Under the pieces are notes generated by a model that saw nothing but the letters and a program-made list of their open reading frames with translations, did no database searches and was not told where the DNA came from. Shown one piece after another: positions 24,601-35,749 of a DNA stretch of 64,000 nucleotides. Positions within the stretch are counted from its first letter, which is position 1. Each line of letters opens with the position of its first letter. The stretch covers positions 1,488,001 to 1,552,000 of the forward strand of contig BJKQ01000001.1 of assembly GCA_006538405.1 (NCBI GenBank), given 5' to 3'. Both the position numbers and the translations under genes were made by a program. The stretch is from Hansfordia pulvinata. Taxonomy: Eukaryota; Ascomycota; Sordariomycetes; Xylariales.

Positions 24601-25020
24601 GACGGCGCGGGCTTCAGCGGCCGCTTCCCGCCCTTCCTCAAGTCGGGCTCCCTCCCCTACCGCGCCGCCGTCTTCCGCACCTGGTGGGAGGAGCGCGTCC
24701 ACGCCTGGCGCCACTTTGTCCCCGTCGACCCCCGCCTGCGCGACCTGTGGCCCTCGCTGCGCTACCTCTCCGGAGGCGGCGGCGGCGGCGGCGGCAGCAC
24801 CAAGGGCAGTGGTGCGCAGCAGCAGCAGGAGGAGGAGGAGGACGACAAGAAGCGGCAGGGCAAGGAGGACGCGCGGCGCATGGCCGAGGCCGGCCAGGAA
24901 TGGGGCCGCCGCGCCCTGCGCAAGGAGGACATGCAGATCTACATGTTCCGCCTGCTCCTCGAATGGGGCCGCGTCATCGACGACCGCCGCGACGAGCTGG
25001 CCTACGAGCCGCCGGCGTGA
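21611..25020 (+). CDS. GT90 (CAP10/CAP59-like) glycosyltransferase with multi-span N terminus; two apparent 1-base losses
   Basis: Supported exons are 21611-21669, 21825-22122 and 22196-25020; the 5' exon is not placed. Introns at 21670-21824 and 22123-22195 have good donors and CTGAC/GACTGACT branches. The N-terminal third holds several hydrophobic spans (LLVTTTAFVSWRYY, HFSVLTLALALAYS, FVALLLSLLVRCICFW, YALLALGWALATIHVFYL, WRFAAVLLGTGAATLTAM and others). The C-terminal half is a CAP10-type GT90 domain: DFDKWYNFSMWHESPVIDIF, a VAFNLDDECR block, YAIHGAWQGFVRARF, and FSGRFPPFLKSGSLPYRAAV with WWEERVHAWRHFVPV. Related enzymes include cryptococcal capsule xylosyltransferase. The frame slips by one base near 21877 (between LALAYS and YAYSKPLPG) and again near 22530 in an AGC-rich stretch before the AWRFAAVLLG span. 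Both look like lost bases, and the first makes the exon phase close exactly. Confidence 0.82.
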
Positions 25021-25646
25021 AAGAGCATGTAGAGGGAAAGAATATCAGTGTTTGAGGAGAAGCAAACGATATGTGAGGGTTGAGACATGCCAGCTCTTCC
25101 TCTCTCTCTCTCTCTCTCTGACTGTGGCTAAATCGGATACGTTGCGAGGCAACCCAGGCGGCTCGAGCGAATCCTGAGAAAACATATGAGCAGACGGAGA
25201 CACAATCTAGGAATACTTCAGCATGGGTCTCGTGGAAAAGGGGTTCTGGTTTTGTTTAGTTGTTAATATACCCACCGTTTTATTCACCCTGATTATATCC
25301 ATATTGCATGACCACGCGCAGCGTTTCTAGTCCTGTGTCCGGCCGATCGCTTTGAAACCAATGCAGAAGTCTGTTTGAAAGTGCATCAGCACCCTTAAGA
25401 AAGTGTCACGCATTCATCTGCACCCAGATCAAGCAACTTCAAATGGACTTTCATCAGACCGAGCCCACTGACCATCCAGTGGTGGTTGATAGATTGATAG
25501 GGAAAGCAAGGATGGACCGCTCTATGGTATCATTTCATACATGGTTCCGTCCCATTCCCAGGCCGAGTTGGCCATCGGCATCGACAATCATCATATGTGT
25601 TTCATGCACTCGCTCCTCTTTTTTCATTCAATCACCCGCCTCAACA
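25021..25646. other. Intergenic between convergent GT90 and CCT2 genes
   Basis: This is the shared 3' flank. A CT repeat lies near 25100-25120, followed by moderately AT-rich sequence. No coding feature is supported. Confidence 0.5.
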
Positions 25647-27467
25647 TCAGCCTTGCCGCCGTCTCGGGGCCGCGCGGATTATGTCGTCGACCCTCAATAA
25701 CAGCTATCAAGTCCAGTCAGCAACCATACCACTCGAAGAATCAGTGCAGAGTAAAGGGGGGAAAGGGCAAACTTACCTCCGCGGCTTCGCTCGCGACGAG
25801 ACCACAGCCCTCTTCAGCTTGAAGCTCTCAATAACACCGATATCACGCATGTCGGCAATGCCGCCACCCGGCGTCAGGAGGTCCAGACCGTACGTCGACA
25901 TTCCGTCGTAAATGGCTTTGCGCAGGCGAGCGACCAAATCGCTGGAGTCAAGACCGGCGTTGTCGGCCAGGATGGTGGGAAGCTGGCGCAGTGCCGTGGC
26001 GAAGGACGACACGGCGACCTGCTTCTTACCCTCGACGCGGGTCGCAGCGCCCTCGACGGCCTTGGCCATGAGCATCTCGGCGCAGCCTCCACCGAGGGTG
26101 GTCCTGGGCTCGATGACGGTCTGGGACAGAACAGCCAGGGCATCGTGCAGCGAGCGCTCAGCCTCGTCGAGGAGCTGGTCGGTAGCGCCGCGCAGGACGA
26201 TGGTGCAGGCCTGTCCAGCAGCAACGCCAGAGAAGCGGATCAGGGTGTCTTCGCCGATGATGACCTCCTCGATGAGATCGCAGTGACCAAGCTTGACCTG
26301 TTCGGGGTGCTCGAAAGTAGAGGTGATCTCGCCACCGGTGACGAGGGCAAGACGCTCGATGCCGTCAAAGTCGGCGTGCTCGATAGACATGATGCCGGCG
26401 TCGGTGAAGAGCTGCTCGGGCCAGTTGTAGATGAGCTGGCGGTTGATGAAGCAGTTGATACCGTGGGCCTTGATCTGGTCGACCTTGGCCTTCATCTTGT
26501 CCTTCTCGGCCTTCTCGAGGTTGGCCAGTTCCGACGTGGAGCTAACCTTGACGCGGGCGCCAAAGATCTTGACCTTGTCCGTGTCCATGGAGGTGTTGGC
26601 GACCAGAATCTTGGCCTTCTCGAGGCGCTTGGGCTGGTTCACACCAATCTTCTTGTCAAGGATGAAGCCATCGTCGAGGTAGGAATCGCTCAGCTTGCCG
26701 CCGGCCTTCTTGATGATTTGGATTTGGCTCAGATCGGAGTTGCCCTTGAGACGGAGCACGGCTTCGACGGCGAGACGGGCGAAAAGGTCGCGGTCCTGGG
26801 CCAGGACTTTAGAGCTGAGGGTGGTACGCGCGATCGCGGTCAGGTCGCGCTTGAAAGCCTCGGGGTCGCGGCTGTGGTCGACGGCGGAATCTTGCAGGGC
26901 GTCGAGAGCGGCGCGGCTGGCTATCCGGTAGCCGTCGATAATGGTCTGGGGGTGTATCTTTTGTCGACGAGCTTCTCGGCTTCGCGCAGCAGCTCGGCGG
27001 CAAGGACGGCGACCGACGTGGTGCCATCGCCGACCTCATCATCCTGGACTTTGGAAATGTTGACGAGAACCTTGGCGGCAGCGTTGTCGAGAGCAATGGC
27101 CTTGAGAATGGTGGCGCCGTCGTTGGTGACCATGATCTGGGAGGTCGAGGCGGACTGGAGGATCTTGTCCATACCCTTGGGGCCAAGGGTGCTCTTTACC
27201 AGGTCGCCGACAGCGATGGCGCCGACAAAGGCGGCGAGACGAGCATTCTCACCCTTTTCCTCAGTGGTGCCCTCCGCAAAGATCTGGGTTGGGCTGAAGG
27301 ACGACTAGGATTGCTCAAGTCAGCTTATGGTGACCGGGCCGGCAAGGACAGTGGGACGCGATTTGAGGCAGTGGAGATAGCACTGGAGACGGCAGCATAG
27401 GAGGTGAAGACTTGCCGCCGACAGAACAGCAGGGGGTTGAGGGGCAGGGAGGTGTTGGGCTTACCAT
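25647..27467 (-). CDS. CCT2: CCT (TRiC) chaperonin subunit beta; frame broken by two 1-base losses
   Basis: The product is the beta subunit of the cytosolic chaperonin that folds actin and tubulin. Exon 1 codes only the ATG (27465-27467), followed by a GTAAGC donor. Exon 2 is 27304 down to 25777, and exon 3 is 25703 down to 25647, encoding [18 protein letters not shown]. Signature blocks are [54 protein letters not shown] (the nucleotide-binding GDGTT) and [14 protein letters not shown] near the end. The frame slips near 26958, where VDKR should continue [14 protein letters not shown], and near 25793, where VVSS should continue ASEAAE. Exon 2 is 1528 bases; adding two bases gives exactly 510 codons and a 529-residue protein, the normal size. 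Since this subunit is essential in fungi, the losses are most simply sequence errors. Confidence 0.95.
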
Positions 27468-29130
27468 GTTGACCAGACGTGACCGGAATGCACCAGGGAA
27501 GCTGGCAAAAGACGGGCTGGTCAAGAAGGGTTGTTGTCGGACCGCCTGGAGCTTGTTTAGACAGTTCAGTCAAAAGTCCAGTGTATGCGGTGACGGAGAC
27601 GGTGATGAGGCGGGAAGGGGGGTCGGACTGGCGGTGGTGGTGTTGGTGGGGGAGATGCTGGTGGCAGCAGCAAAAGGAGCTCCCTGCCGGGCTGGGCTTA
27701 CAGCGCTGGTTGCCCGTGGCGGTACCCAGCGCGAGCAGTCGGGAACCTCCAAGCTGCCGGGCCTGCCGCTATCTACTTCGTAGACAGCTTGTACCATTGG
27801 TGGCTTACCTCATCTGCATCCAATCTCAGCTCGAGTCCAGGCCGGCCAGACCGCTGTTGGGTACGAGCTCCGCTGAGGGGTTGCACCGCCGCTGGAGGTA
27901 CTGTCTGCAGCCGTTCTGCCCGCACTCGCCCCCGTCCAGCTCAACCGGGACCCGACCGCCCAACCGCCCCGCGACAGACGTCAACTTTTTCCATGGAGGG
28001 GCACTAGACTGCCGGCTGGCAGAGCCGTCAGCCCCTTTGCGACTCAGACGGGAGCGGGTACTCAGCTGCCGGAGGTGGGATGTCGAGATAAGATAAGAAG
28101 CGGGTCCATCTGAGCAAATCTAGCCAATGGTAGAGACGAGCGCCGCACACGCACACAAATGTGCCCATGCTGGCACAGAAAGACGGCAAACGGTCAAAAA
28201 GGGTTCTCAGGAATTATTTTCGTAGGCTTGACGCTGTCGATGCCCGCCACGCAGCGCGCAGCCACACCACCAAGTGAGGTAGCGGAGCTCAGCATGTACC
28301 GATACTTCTCCTGTATTCATGCCATTGTACAGGGTCTCCTAGTTTTGGTATGCCGAAGGTATCGGATGCGAAGCATACCTAAACCTCCGAGCAGCCGCTG
28401 ATGCCGAAGGTTTGGATGCGAAGCGTACGAGACCTTAACCTCCGAGTACTTGCTGCATTGCTCGTAAGTAAGTGATGTGGCTAGATACTGCTCTTGATGG
28501 ACTCTGTTTTGCACAGAGAATCGTAGTCCAATGCCTGCTGTTAACATCAATCATAGAAGGAAAAGAAACTCTATTTTCTCATGTAATGAAAGGCACCATG
28601 AACCGCCGTTCGAGTGTCTCCGTGTCGACAATCCATATGTCAATCGCAAAGAAACCCGCCCAGGCTGCTCTCAAAAGCGGACAAACCAAGTATACCTCGC
28701 TAATCGGGCGACAAGGGCGAGTGGGCAAGTAGATACGGGTTGCAGGTCGTGATGCCGAGCTTGTGTACCGGTACTTTCTGCAGTCCGTCAGTCCTGCAGG
28801 CCATTCCTCGATGTCCAGCGGCTCCCGGCAGCGCCCATCAGCGCCGTGCGGTCGCTGTAATATCCAGGCGCAACACCACGACAGGCCTGCAGGCGGGGCA
28901 ATTTTTCCCCCACAAATCACCAGCGCCCACCAGCCAGCCAGACGACCTGGCACACACTGGAACAGAGCCCTCCTCACCTCGACACCATCACCCATTCCCG
29001 TCGTCGCCGCATCAGCTCGCCAGCCCGCCAACCCTCCACAGGCCGACCCGACCGCACGACCGACTGATCACCAGACGAGCCAACCCTGCCCACCCATCGG
29101 ACGCCGCTCGTCCGCACAAGCCTGCCCAGC
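27468..29130. other. Divergent intergenic region between CCT2 and eIF3b
   Basis: The region is shared by two divergently transcribed housekeeping genes and must hold both promoters and 5' leaders. No gene is supported. A repeated word of the type GCCGAAGG(T)-(A/T)-TGGATGCGAAGC occurs twice, near 28350-28372 and 28401-28425. Confidence 0.5.
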
Positions 29131-31431
29131 ATGGCGCCCTCCTTTGACCAGCTCAACGAGTTTGAGATCGACGAGGATGACTACGATGAGAACGAGGTCG
29201 ACGTTTCCGACCTCCAGGAGAAGTTCCAGGTCCAGCTTGAGCAGGGATACGACACCTTTGTCGTCATCGACGGCCTACCCCAGGTCAACGACGAGCAGAA
29301 GCCCAAGCTCGTCAAGTTCCTGCTCAAGAAGCTCAACACCGTCGGCAAGACGCGCGAGGACCTCATCTACATGCCCATGGGCGACGATGGCAAGTCCATG
29401 AAGTTCGCCTTTGTCGAGTACTCCTCCCCCGCCGAGGCCGCCGCCGCCGTCCGCGGCCTCGACCAGGTGCCCCTCGACAAGAAGCACACCCTGCGCGTCA
29501 ACAAGATGACCGACATTGAGCGCTACGGCCGCGAGGGCCGCGTCGACGACGAATACGTCCCCCCCAAGATCGAAGAGTTTACCGAGCAGGAGCACATGCG
29601 CTCCTTCCTTGCCGACCCCGCTGGCCGCGGCCGCGACCAATTTGCCATGTACCGTGGCGACAACGTCGGCATCTTCTGGAACAACGAAAAGGACACCCCC
29701 GAGAACATTGTCGACCGCCAGCACTGGACCGAGAGCTTCGTCCAGTGGTCTCCTCTCGGCACCTTCCTCGTCTCCGTCCACCAACAGGGTGTCCAGCTTT
29801 GGGGTGGCCCGTCGTGGGCCCGCCAGCGCCGCTTCGCCCACTCCTTTGTTAACATGCTCGACTTCTCTCCCAACGAGAAGTACCTCATCACCTGGTCTAC
29901 GCGCCCTATCCAGGTTCCGGACGAGGGTCACCCGCAGCTGACCATGGACGAGGACGGCAAGAACTACGTCATCTGGGACCTCGAGACCTCCAAGCCCGTG
30001 CGATCCTTCGCCAACCTCGACGCGCCGCCCCCACCGACCCCAATGCGCCTCCCAAGCCCCCGCGCTCTCCCTGGCCCGCCTTCAAGTGGTCCGCAGATGA
30101 GAAGTACGTTGCCCGCCTCAACCAGGGAACGTCCATCTCTGTCTACGAGCTGCCCGGTATGGGTCTGCTCGACAAGTCCACTGTCAAGATTGAGGGTGTT
30201 ATGGACTTTGAATGGGCACCTGCGAGCCCCCAGCGTGACGGCGTGAAGCAATACGAGCAACTGCTCTGCTACTGGACCCCTGAAATCGGCAACAGCCCAG
30301 CCAAGGTCGGCCTGATGAGCTTGCCTTCCAAGCAGGTCATCCGATCTCTTAACCTGTTCAGCGTTTCGGATGCCAAGCTGCACTGGCAGTCGGACGCCGC
30401 CTATCTCTCCGTCAAGGTCGACCGTCACTCCAAGTCCAAGAAGTCTCAGGCCACGACGCTGGAAATCTTCCGCATAAAAGAGAAGGGTGTGCCGGTCGAG
30501 GTTGTTGACAACATTAAGGACACGGTAATCAACTTTGCCTGGGAGCCCAAGGGCGACCGCTTTGTCGTCATCACCACCCCTGAGCCGGTCGGCGCTGTTG
30601 CCGTCGCCCCCAAGACGTCGGTTGCGTTCTACTGCCCCGAGAAGGCGAAGGGCAACGCTGTTGGCAACTTCAAGCACCTGAGAACGCTCGACAAGAAGAA
30701 CAGCAACTCCATCTACTGGTCTCCCAAGGGACGCTTTGTCGTCATTGCCACCATTGCCAACGCACAGAGCTCTGACCTTGATTTCTTTGACCTCGACTTT
30801 GAAGGCGAGAAGCAGGAAGGCGAGAAGGACATGACGGCAAACCTGCAGCTGATGAACACGGCGGACCACTACGGTATCACGGATCTTCAGTGGGACCCCT
30901 CTGGACGCTTCGTCGCTTCCTGGGCGTCTGTCTGGAAGCACGCGGTAAGTTTCCTCCATCCTTCATCTATACGGATAGATCGACATGACGATAGACCGTT
31001 GTGACTAACTGGAAGCAGATGGAAAACGGATACCACATTTACGACTTCAGGGGCGAGCAGCTGCGGGAGGAGCCCGTCGACAAGTTCCGCCAATGGGCGT
31101 GGAGGCCGCGGCCCAGACTCTGCTCACCAAGGATGAGCAGAAGCAGATCCGCAAGAACCTGCGCGAGTACTCCAAGACGTTTGAGATTGAGGACGCGGAG
31201 CGCGGCGCCTCGGCAGACCTGGCGGTTGTCGAAGAGAGAAGGCGTCTCCTGGACGACTGGCTGTCGTGGCGCTCGGCGGTCCTGGAGGACCTCGAGGACG
31301 AGCGGTTGGACCTGGGCCTGCCCGAGGACCCGGTGGCGGACCTCATCAAGGAGCAGACGCAGGGAGAGGAGCAGGTCATCGAGGAGATGGTGGAGGAGGT
31401 GCTCGAGGAGAACGAGGAGATTGTCCCCTAA
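29131..31431 (+). CDS. PRT1: Translation initiation factor eIF3 subunit b; frame broken by two 1-base losses
   Basis: This is the eIF3b scaffold subunit, which binds the 40S ribosome and other eIF3 subunits. Exon 1 is 29131-30944 and exon 2 is 31019-31431, with a 74-base GT-AG intron and a CTAAC branch. An RRM spans about residues 40-125 ([15 protein letters not shown] ... [14 protein letters not shown]). A WD40-type propeller follows ([58 protein letters not shown]), then the C-terminal helical arm ([19 protein letters not shown] ... [12 protein letters not shown]). The frame slips in a C run near 30031 (after FANLDAP) and near 31112 (after WRPRP, where TLLTKDEQ should follow). Adding one base at each gives 605 plus 137 codons, 742 residues, the expected size and phase. 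Sequence error is far likelier than loss of an essential gene. Confidence 0.95.
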
Positions 31432-31744
31432 AGCCTGTCGGCCAGGCGCGCATGAGATGGGCCCGGCGGCCTTGTGGCGCCGGAAGCCTGGTTACGAATC
31501 CAAAGGGGCGGCGTTTTCGTGTAGGGCACATTTTTAGTCACGTCATGTTGTTTTGTTGGTAGCATCAAAAAGAATATGGCATCTTCCCTTTTTACACTGC
31601 TGGTATTATGGGTCGAGCCCCGAAGCGTGTACCTGGACTTCAAGGCGTCTCAACCTGTGTGACTCAAGCTATTTTCCTTCCTGCCAACCATCGACCATTC
31701 CCCATCACATAAAAGGGCGTACACCCAGAGCACGTCGAGACCCC
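31432..31744. other. Intergenic between convergent eIF3b and Dabb genes
   Basis: This short 3' flank is shared by two convergent genes. No coding or structural feature is seen. Confidence 0.5.
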
Positions 31745-32462
31745 TCAAAAGGCGTAGTCGACGACGATGGCCTTCTCGATGAGGGGCCTGGCGCCGGCGA
31801 CAAAGGCCTTGTGGGCGGGGTCCTCCTTGACGTAGTAGTCCCTGTCGGCGAGGCTGTCGAACTCGGCGACGAAGGCGTACTGGATGCCGTTCTGTTTTCG
31901 AAGTGCAGGTGTGCCCCCGGCCGGGCAAGCTGTGTGTCAGCAACTCGTATCTCGAATGCTTTGCATTCTGGTCTCTTTTTGCCCTCCTCTTCCCCTCTTT
32001 TGCTTCATATCTTCAAGATCCGTTTGGGTGAAGGTAGGAAAAAGTTTGACACCTGACACATCCAAACCTCGGATCAAGGTAGAAGCACCATAGTCTCGAA
32101 AGAAGAAGAAAAGAGAGAGAGAGGGAGAGGGAGAGAACTCACCTGCAGCCCCTCGGTGGAGCAGTCCCTGCCTCCCGACAGCGAGCGGATGTACGGCTGC
32201 TGGGTCGTGGAGAGCTGCAGGCAGCGCGTCTGCAGCGAGAGCATTCCGGCGACGGCCTGTGCGGTCGTCGTTCGTTCGTTCGTTCGGTCTTTGGTCAGAA
32301 TATGAAAAACTGGAATTCTTTGTCTCGCTGCTGGATCTCGAAGGAGAGGACGGAAGATGAAAGCTGATGTGTGTGTGCGGGAGAGAGAGAACTTGCCTCG
32401 TCGACGGCGTCCTGGGCGGCGTCGGCCTTGAACTGGAAGAGGACAATGTGCTTGATCGTCAT
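31745..32462 (-). CDS. Stress-responsive A/B barrel (Dabb) domain protein, three exons, first intron GC-AG
   Basis: Exons are 32462-32397, 32256-32143 and 31891-31745, giving 22, 38 and 48 codons and a 108-residue protein. It begins MTIKHIVLFQFKADA, the classic Dabb start, and continues with SLSGGRDCSTEGLQ and YAFVAEFDSLADRDYYVKED, then DPAHKAFV, matching fungal single-domain Dabb proteins that form dimeric alpha/beta barrels. No catalytic residue can be named; related proteins are small stress-linked or olivetolic-acid-cyclase-like barrels. The first intron starts GCAAGT after GAG, the standard non-canonical donor (AG|GCAAGT), and ends CAG. It is 140 bases and contains a GA-rich tract. Exon phases are all 0, so the model is well constrained. 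The gene points away from the MYND array downstream of 32903. Confidence 0.9.
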
Positions 32463-32902
32463 GGTTGTGCTGATGGAGTTGCCCTTTTTCTTCTTCGTGT
32501 CTTGAGATCGTAGAGGCGGGGTTCTTTGACTCTGGAAATGAGGGAAGTAGACGAGGACGGTTGACTTGGTGGTGCTTTTGGTGTGGTTACTGTGGCGGTG
32601 GCGGTGGTTGCAAAGACTGGAGGTGGGACATCCGGAGTCGGCTGGGGAACAACAAGGTTGACAAGAGGTGTAGAGATACCGGGGGCCGGGGCACGGCGGG
32701 ATCGCATTGGGGAGGGGTCCAGCCCTCCCCGCCCCGCGTCCCCACTCGGCCGCAGCAGACGGACGGACCTCCGCAGTGCAGAGTCCGCCCTGTGTCCGCG
32801 ATGATTCGTACGAGCGGCCGGTCTTTTGTCCATAGGAGTAAGGAATCTCCCACACACGCTATAATCCTTGCCCTCTCTCTCTCCCGCTCTCTCTACCTTG
32901 CT
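32463..32902. other. Promoter of the Dabb gene and 3' flank of MYND-1
   Basis: Both flanking genes run on the minus strand, so this segment holds the Dabb promoter followed, in the direction of transcription, by nothing coding until 32462. A CT-rich stretch at 32874-32895 lies just past the MYND-1 stop. Confidence 0.5.
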
Positions 32903-34002
32903 TTACATGTTGTCATCAGACTGCTGGCTATCAAAGTCGGCACAGTGGCTCTCGGCTTGATGGCGAATAACCGGCAGCCCCGCCATGAACTCCCGGTGTG
33001 ACCCGCGCTGCAGCGTGTGGTTCACGTCGTAAGCCACCAGCTGGATGACGAACCTGTGGAACCACGACGTGGACGCGAAGAAATCTTGACCGTCATCCGG
33101 GTTGACCGGCGGCAGGTCCGACAAGCCCCGGATCGGCGTGTTCGACACGAACTGGAGCGTCATGTCCGTATACCTGCTCAAGTATTCCATCGTGTCGAAC
33201 AAGACCCCCGGGATCCCGAACTGGGCGCTCGTCAGGTCGACGATCCACGCCCGGCCCGCGACCTCCACGAGGAGCGGGTAGTGGTCCCGGCCGTGGTCCC
33301 TCCCGACCGTGCTCGGCTTCAGGAATGTGCACTTCAGCGGGGGCTTGGTGATGTTGACGCGGATGACTTTGATGGAGAAGTCAGGTTCTTTGAGACGCCG
33401 GTTCGGGGAGTTGTCAGTTTTCTCTCTTTTCTTTTTGAGCCTTCTTCTTCTTCCTCTCCCTTTTCACGGGAAGAGAGGTCGGATCTGGATGGTCCTGCCC
33501 TTATGGGTCCAACTCACGGGGTAAGAGGTCGAAAAGCAGAGGTGCCACGACCATCTGGGCAGCCGCGTGCCGGCCGTAGCAGAGGACCGCGTTGGTGTGC
33601 TCGTCGCCACCTGCGACCCCGGCGACAGCCCGCGCACCTGGTCCAAGGTCCACCTCCCGCCGGTGCGGGTCAGCCAGACGGAGATGGCCCCCTTCTCGTG
33701 GCCGGGGTGCGGGAGGCGACCACGTCCGTCACCCGGTCGGTCATGTTATGGCGCAGCCACACCAGCGCCGCCTCCCGCGCGACGGCCGCCACCCGGGACA
33801 GCCGGGCGTACCGCTGCCGGACCTGGCAGGCCGGCTCGTGGAAGGGAGAGTGCCGCCACCGGCAGTCGGGGTCGCAGTACCAGACCGCGTCGGGCTTGTT
33901 GTCGTTCTTGGGGTCCGGCACGTGTCTGCACTCCGCGCAGTCGACGCCATCGTGGCGGCGGACGAGCCTCGCGCAGTTCGCGCAGTTCGCCCAGCGCTCC
34001 AT
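32903..34002 (-). CDS. MYND zinc-finger protein, array copy 1; two 1-base losses in exon 1
   Basis: Exon 1 is 34002-33518 and exon 2 is 33387-32903. An N-terminal MYND finger is clear: CANCARL, then DCAECRHV, WYCDPDCRWRH and EPAC, giving Cys pairs plus the His-Cys end. The middle region (HEKGAISVWLTRTGG, NAVLCYGRHAAAQMVVAPLLFDLLP) is followed by the intron and a C-terminal domain, VIRVNITKPPLKC, then HYPLLVEVAGRAWIVDLTSAQFGIP and EYL. The frame slips near 33710 and near 33620, both in G/C runs. Adding two bases makes exon 1 487 bases (162 codons plus 1), which fits exon 2's phase exactly and gives 323 residues. MYND fingers bind proline-rich partners; the role here is unknown. It is the most downstream member of a same-strand array of four. 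Confidence 0.8.
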
Positions 34003-34089
34003 GGTCAAGAGCAGAATTGTAAACGGGCGGACAAGGGGGTTTACAGAGTGCGGTAATCGATGGGCAGAGGTGTTGAGTGTAAAGAGATT

Positions 34090-34108
34090 GGGGGGGGGGG
34101 GGGGGGGG
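34090..34108. repeat. Homopolymer run of 19 G in the MYND-1 leader
   Basis: A perfect G run on the plus strand (C run in the sense of the gene) lies between the TATA box and the start codon of MYND-1. Confidence 0.9.
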
Positions 34109-34130
34109 TTGCTGATAAGGGTAGGTGGGA

Positions 34131-34180
34131 CATGTCGAACAAGACGAAAGAGACGAGCGGGAACAGTTGATTTTATACAG
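34131..34180 (-). promoter_or_regulatory. MYND-1 core promoter and leader block shared with MYND-3
   Basis: On the minus strand a TATAAAA box (about 34172-34178) is followed by AACTG and a CGTCTTGTTC-type leader, about 130-175 bases before the MYND-1 start. The 50-base block aligns without gaps, at roughly three quarters identity by eye, to 38972-39021 upstream of MYND-3. Confidence 0.6.
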
Positions 34181-35749
34181 TCTCTGTCAAGTTATTCCAG
34201 TTCGCACTCAAGCCTCTCTAGAGTTCAAGGTAAAGGGAGTCGGTATTGTGCGAGTGCAAGCGGTCAACCCGCCTTTCCCAGAGACTTCGGACAATAGGAG
34301 CCTTCCTTCCTGAGGCTTCTGCAACCGTATTCAATGCCGGGCGGAACGGATAATGTTTGTTGATAATGGAATAGTAAAGGACATATTGTCGAGACAACCC
34401 TAAACGCGAGACAAGGCGGTTATTGGGTCAAGTTGTGTCTTTTTCTTCTGGACGTTCTGCGCCCACTCTCTGGGACTCAAAATTAGGACAGAATATTCCA
34501 GATGCCCAAATGACCTACAAAATGGACCACGGGTAGTGAAAGACACAACCATGGACCTTCTACGGCCACGATACACTATTAAATGCATTAAGAGACGGTG
34601 CGGTCGCCAGTTTCGTATGTTCAAGCTTTCAGTCGGTTTTCAAATGTCTGGCTGGCGCAGAGACTGACCATTGTTCGAACAAGCCGCGCTCTAGGCACCC
34701 GCTTCCAATTATTGAATGCTCGTAACTGTTGTACTCAGGCGTAGCGACATGAAGTGAGGTCCCAAAAAGGCATGGTTAAACGAGTGGTTAATTCGACCTG
34801 GAGGGGAAGAGGTTCTATCTATGTAGCCTCCCACCCAGAACGTCTTCAGTATGGCAATTAGGTGGAGTGCGCTTCTATTTGTTAGGCCAGTACGATACAC
34901 ACCACAGACGGCGCCAAGTCCCAACTATCATGGACCTCGTCAACGCATAATGCCTTGGTGTTCATGCCGGCCTTGGAGGCGTCTGCTCACTCGTACCTGA
35001 GGTAGGGAAGGCACTCTTAACCCCTCTCGCACCTTCCCACCCGCCGCGCTTACCTCATCGGCGCCTGCTGTCTGCCCTTCCGGGGCAAACGCGGTAACTC
35101 AATAATTCTTACCTCCTCCGAAATCTCCTCTTCTTCAACCGCACACAGACACATACTCGCGCGCACACACACACAAACACACAATAGGGATACCATCGCC
35201 CCCGTGGCCGCTGCTCTTTCCGCTGACCTCCAAAGCAGAAAAATCATTACTATCATGCGTCGCGCCACCAATACCTCCCGCGCCCGTGGTGCCGGCCGCC
35301 AGCCACACCCCACACTGCGTGGCCTCCGGGCGTTGGGCGACGTCTCTGGCAACGCTCGCGACACGCGCGTGCTCGATATCCATCACATGAATGATTTCTT
35401 GGTCCGCAAAGATTCAGCACAACAAAGGCAGGACAGTGTGAGGTAGATGTCAAGTACGATCTTTACGGCTCCAAAGATAAACCGGAGAGCAGTCCTCGCT
35501 ATCAAATGAGTGGCTATGGCAAGTAAGTAATTGCTAAGAAATGATCCTTAAAGTTGACGAGCGATGTGCATAACCAGAAGCAAAGTCGTGTTAACCACGC
35601 GTTAACTGTCTGCAGAGAGTGTGGGTCGCTGGGACGATGGCGGATCCCCGAGTTGAGAAGGCAGACAGAGCGAGCTCGTACACGGCGGCGCACCCATACA
35701 CGGACACACGCGCACTCGCACACAAGCCCCTAGCCCGGTGATCATCTCT

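Larger units (their letters stand above)
34003..35749. other. Spacer between MYND copies 1 and 2, with a 19-base G run
   Basis: It holds the promoter and leader of MYND-1, a G run at 34090-34108 and no supported gene. Small open frames on both strands lack family resemblance. An AC-rich tract occurs around 35160-35185. Confidence 0.5.

Noticed and set aside
23188..24714. A 508-codon open frame on the minus strand over the GT90 gene
   Set aside because: Antisense shadow of the GC-rich GT90 coding region; composition is Ala/Gly/Arg-rich without motifs.
26145..27308. A 387-codon open frame on the plus strand over CCT2
   Set aside because: It is antisense to a highly conserved chaperonin gene and arises from that gene's GC-rich codon use. 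It resembles no protein family.
25647..31431. CCT2 and eIF3b as pseudogenes because of their frameshifts
   Set aside because: Both are essential single-copy genes in fungi, all lesions are one-base losses, and lengths and phases agree once these are allowed for.
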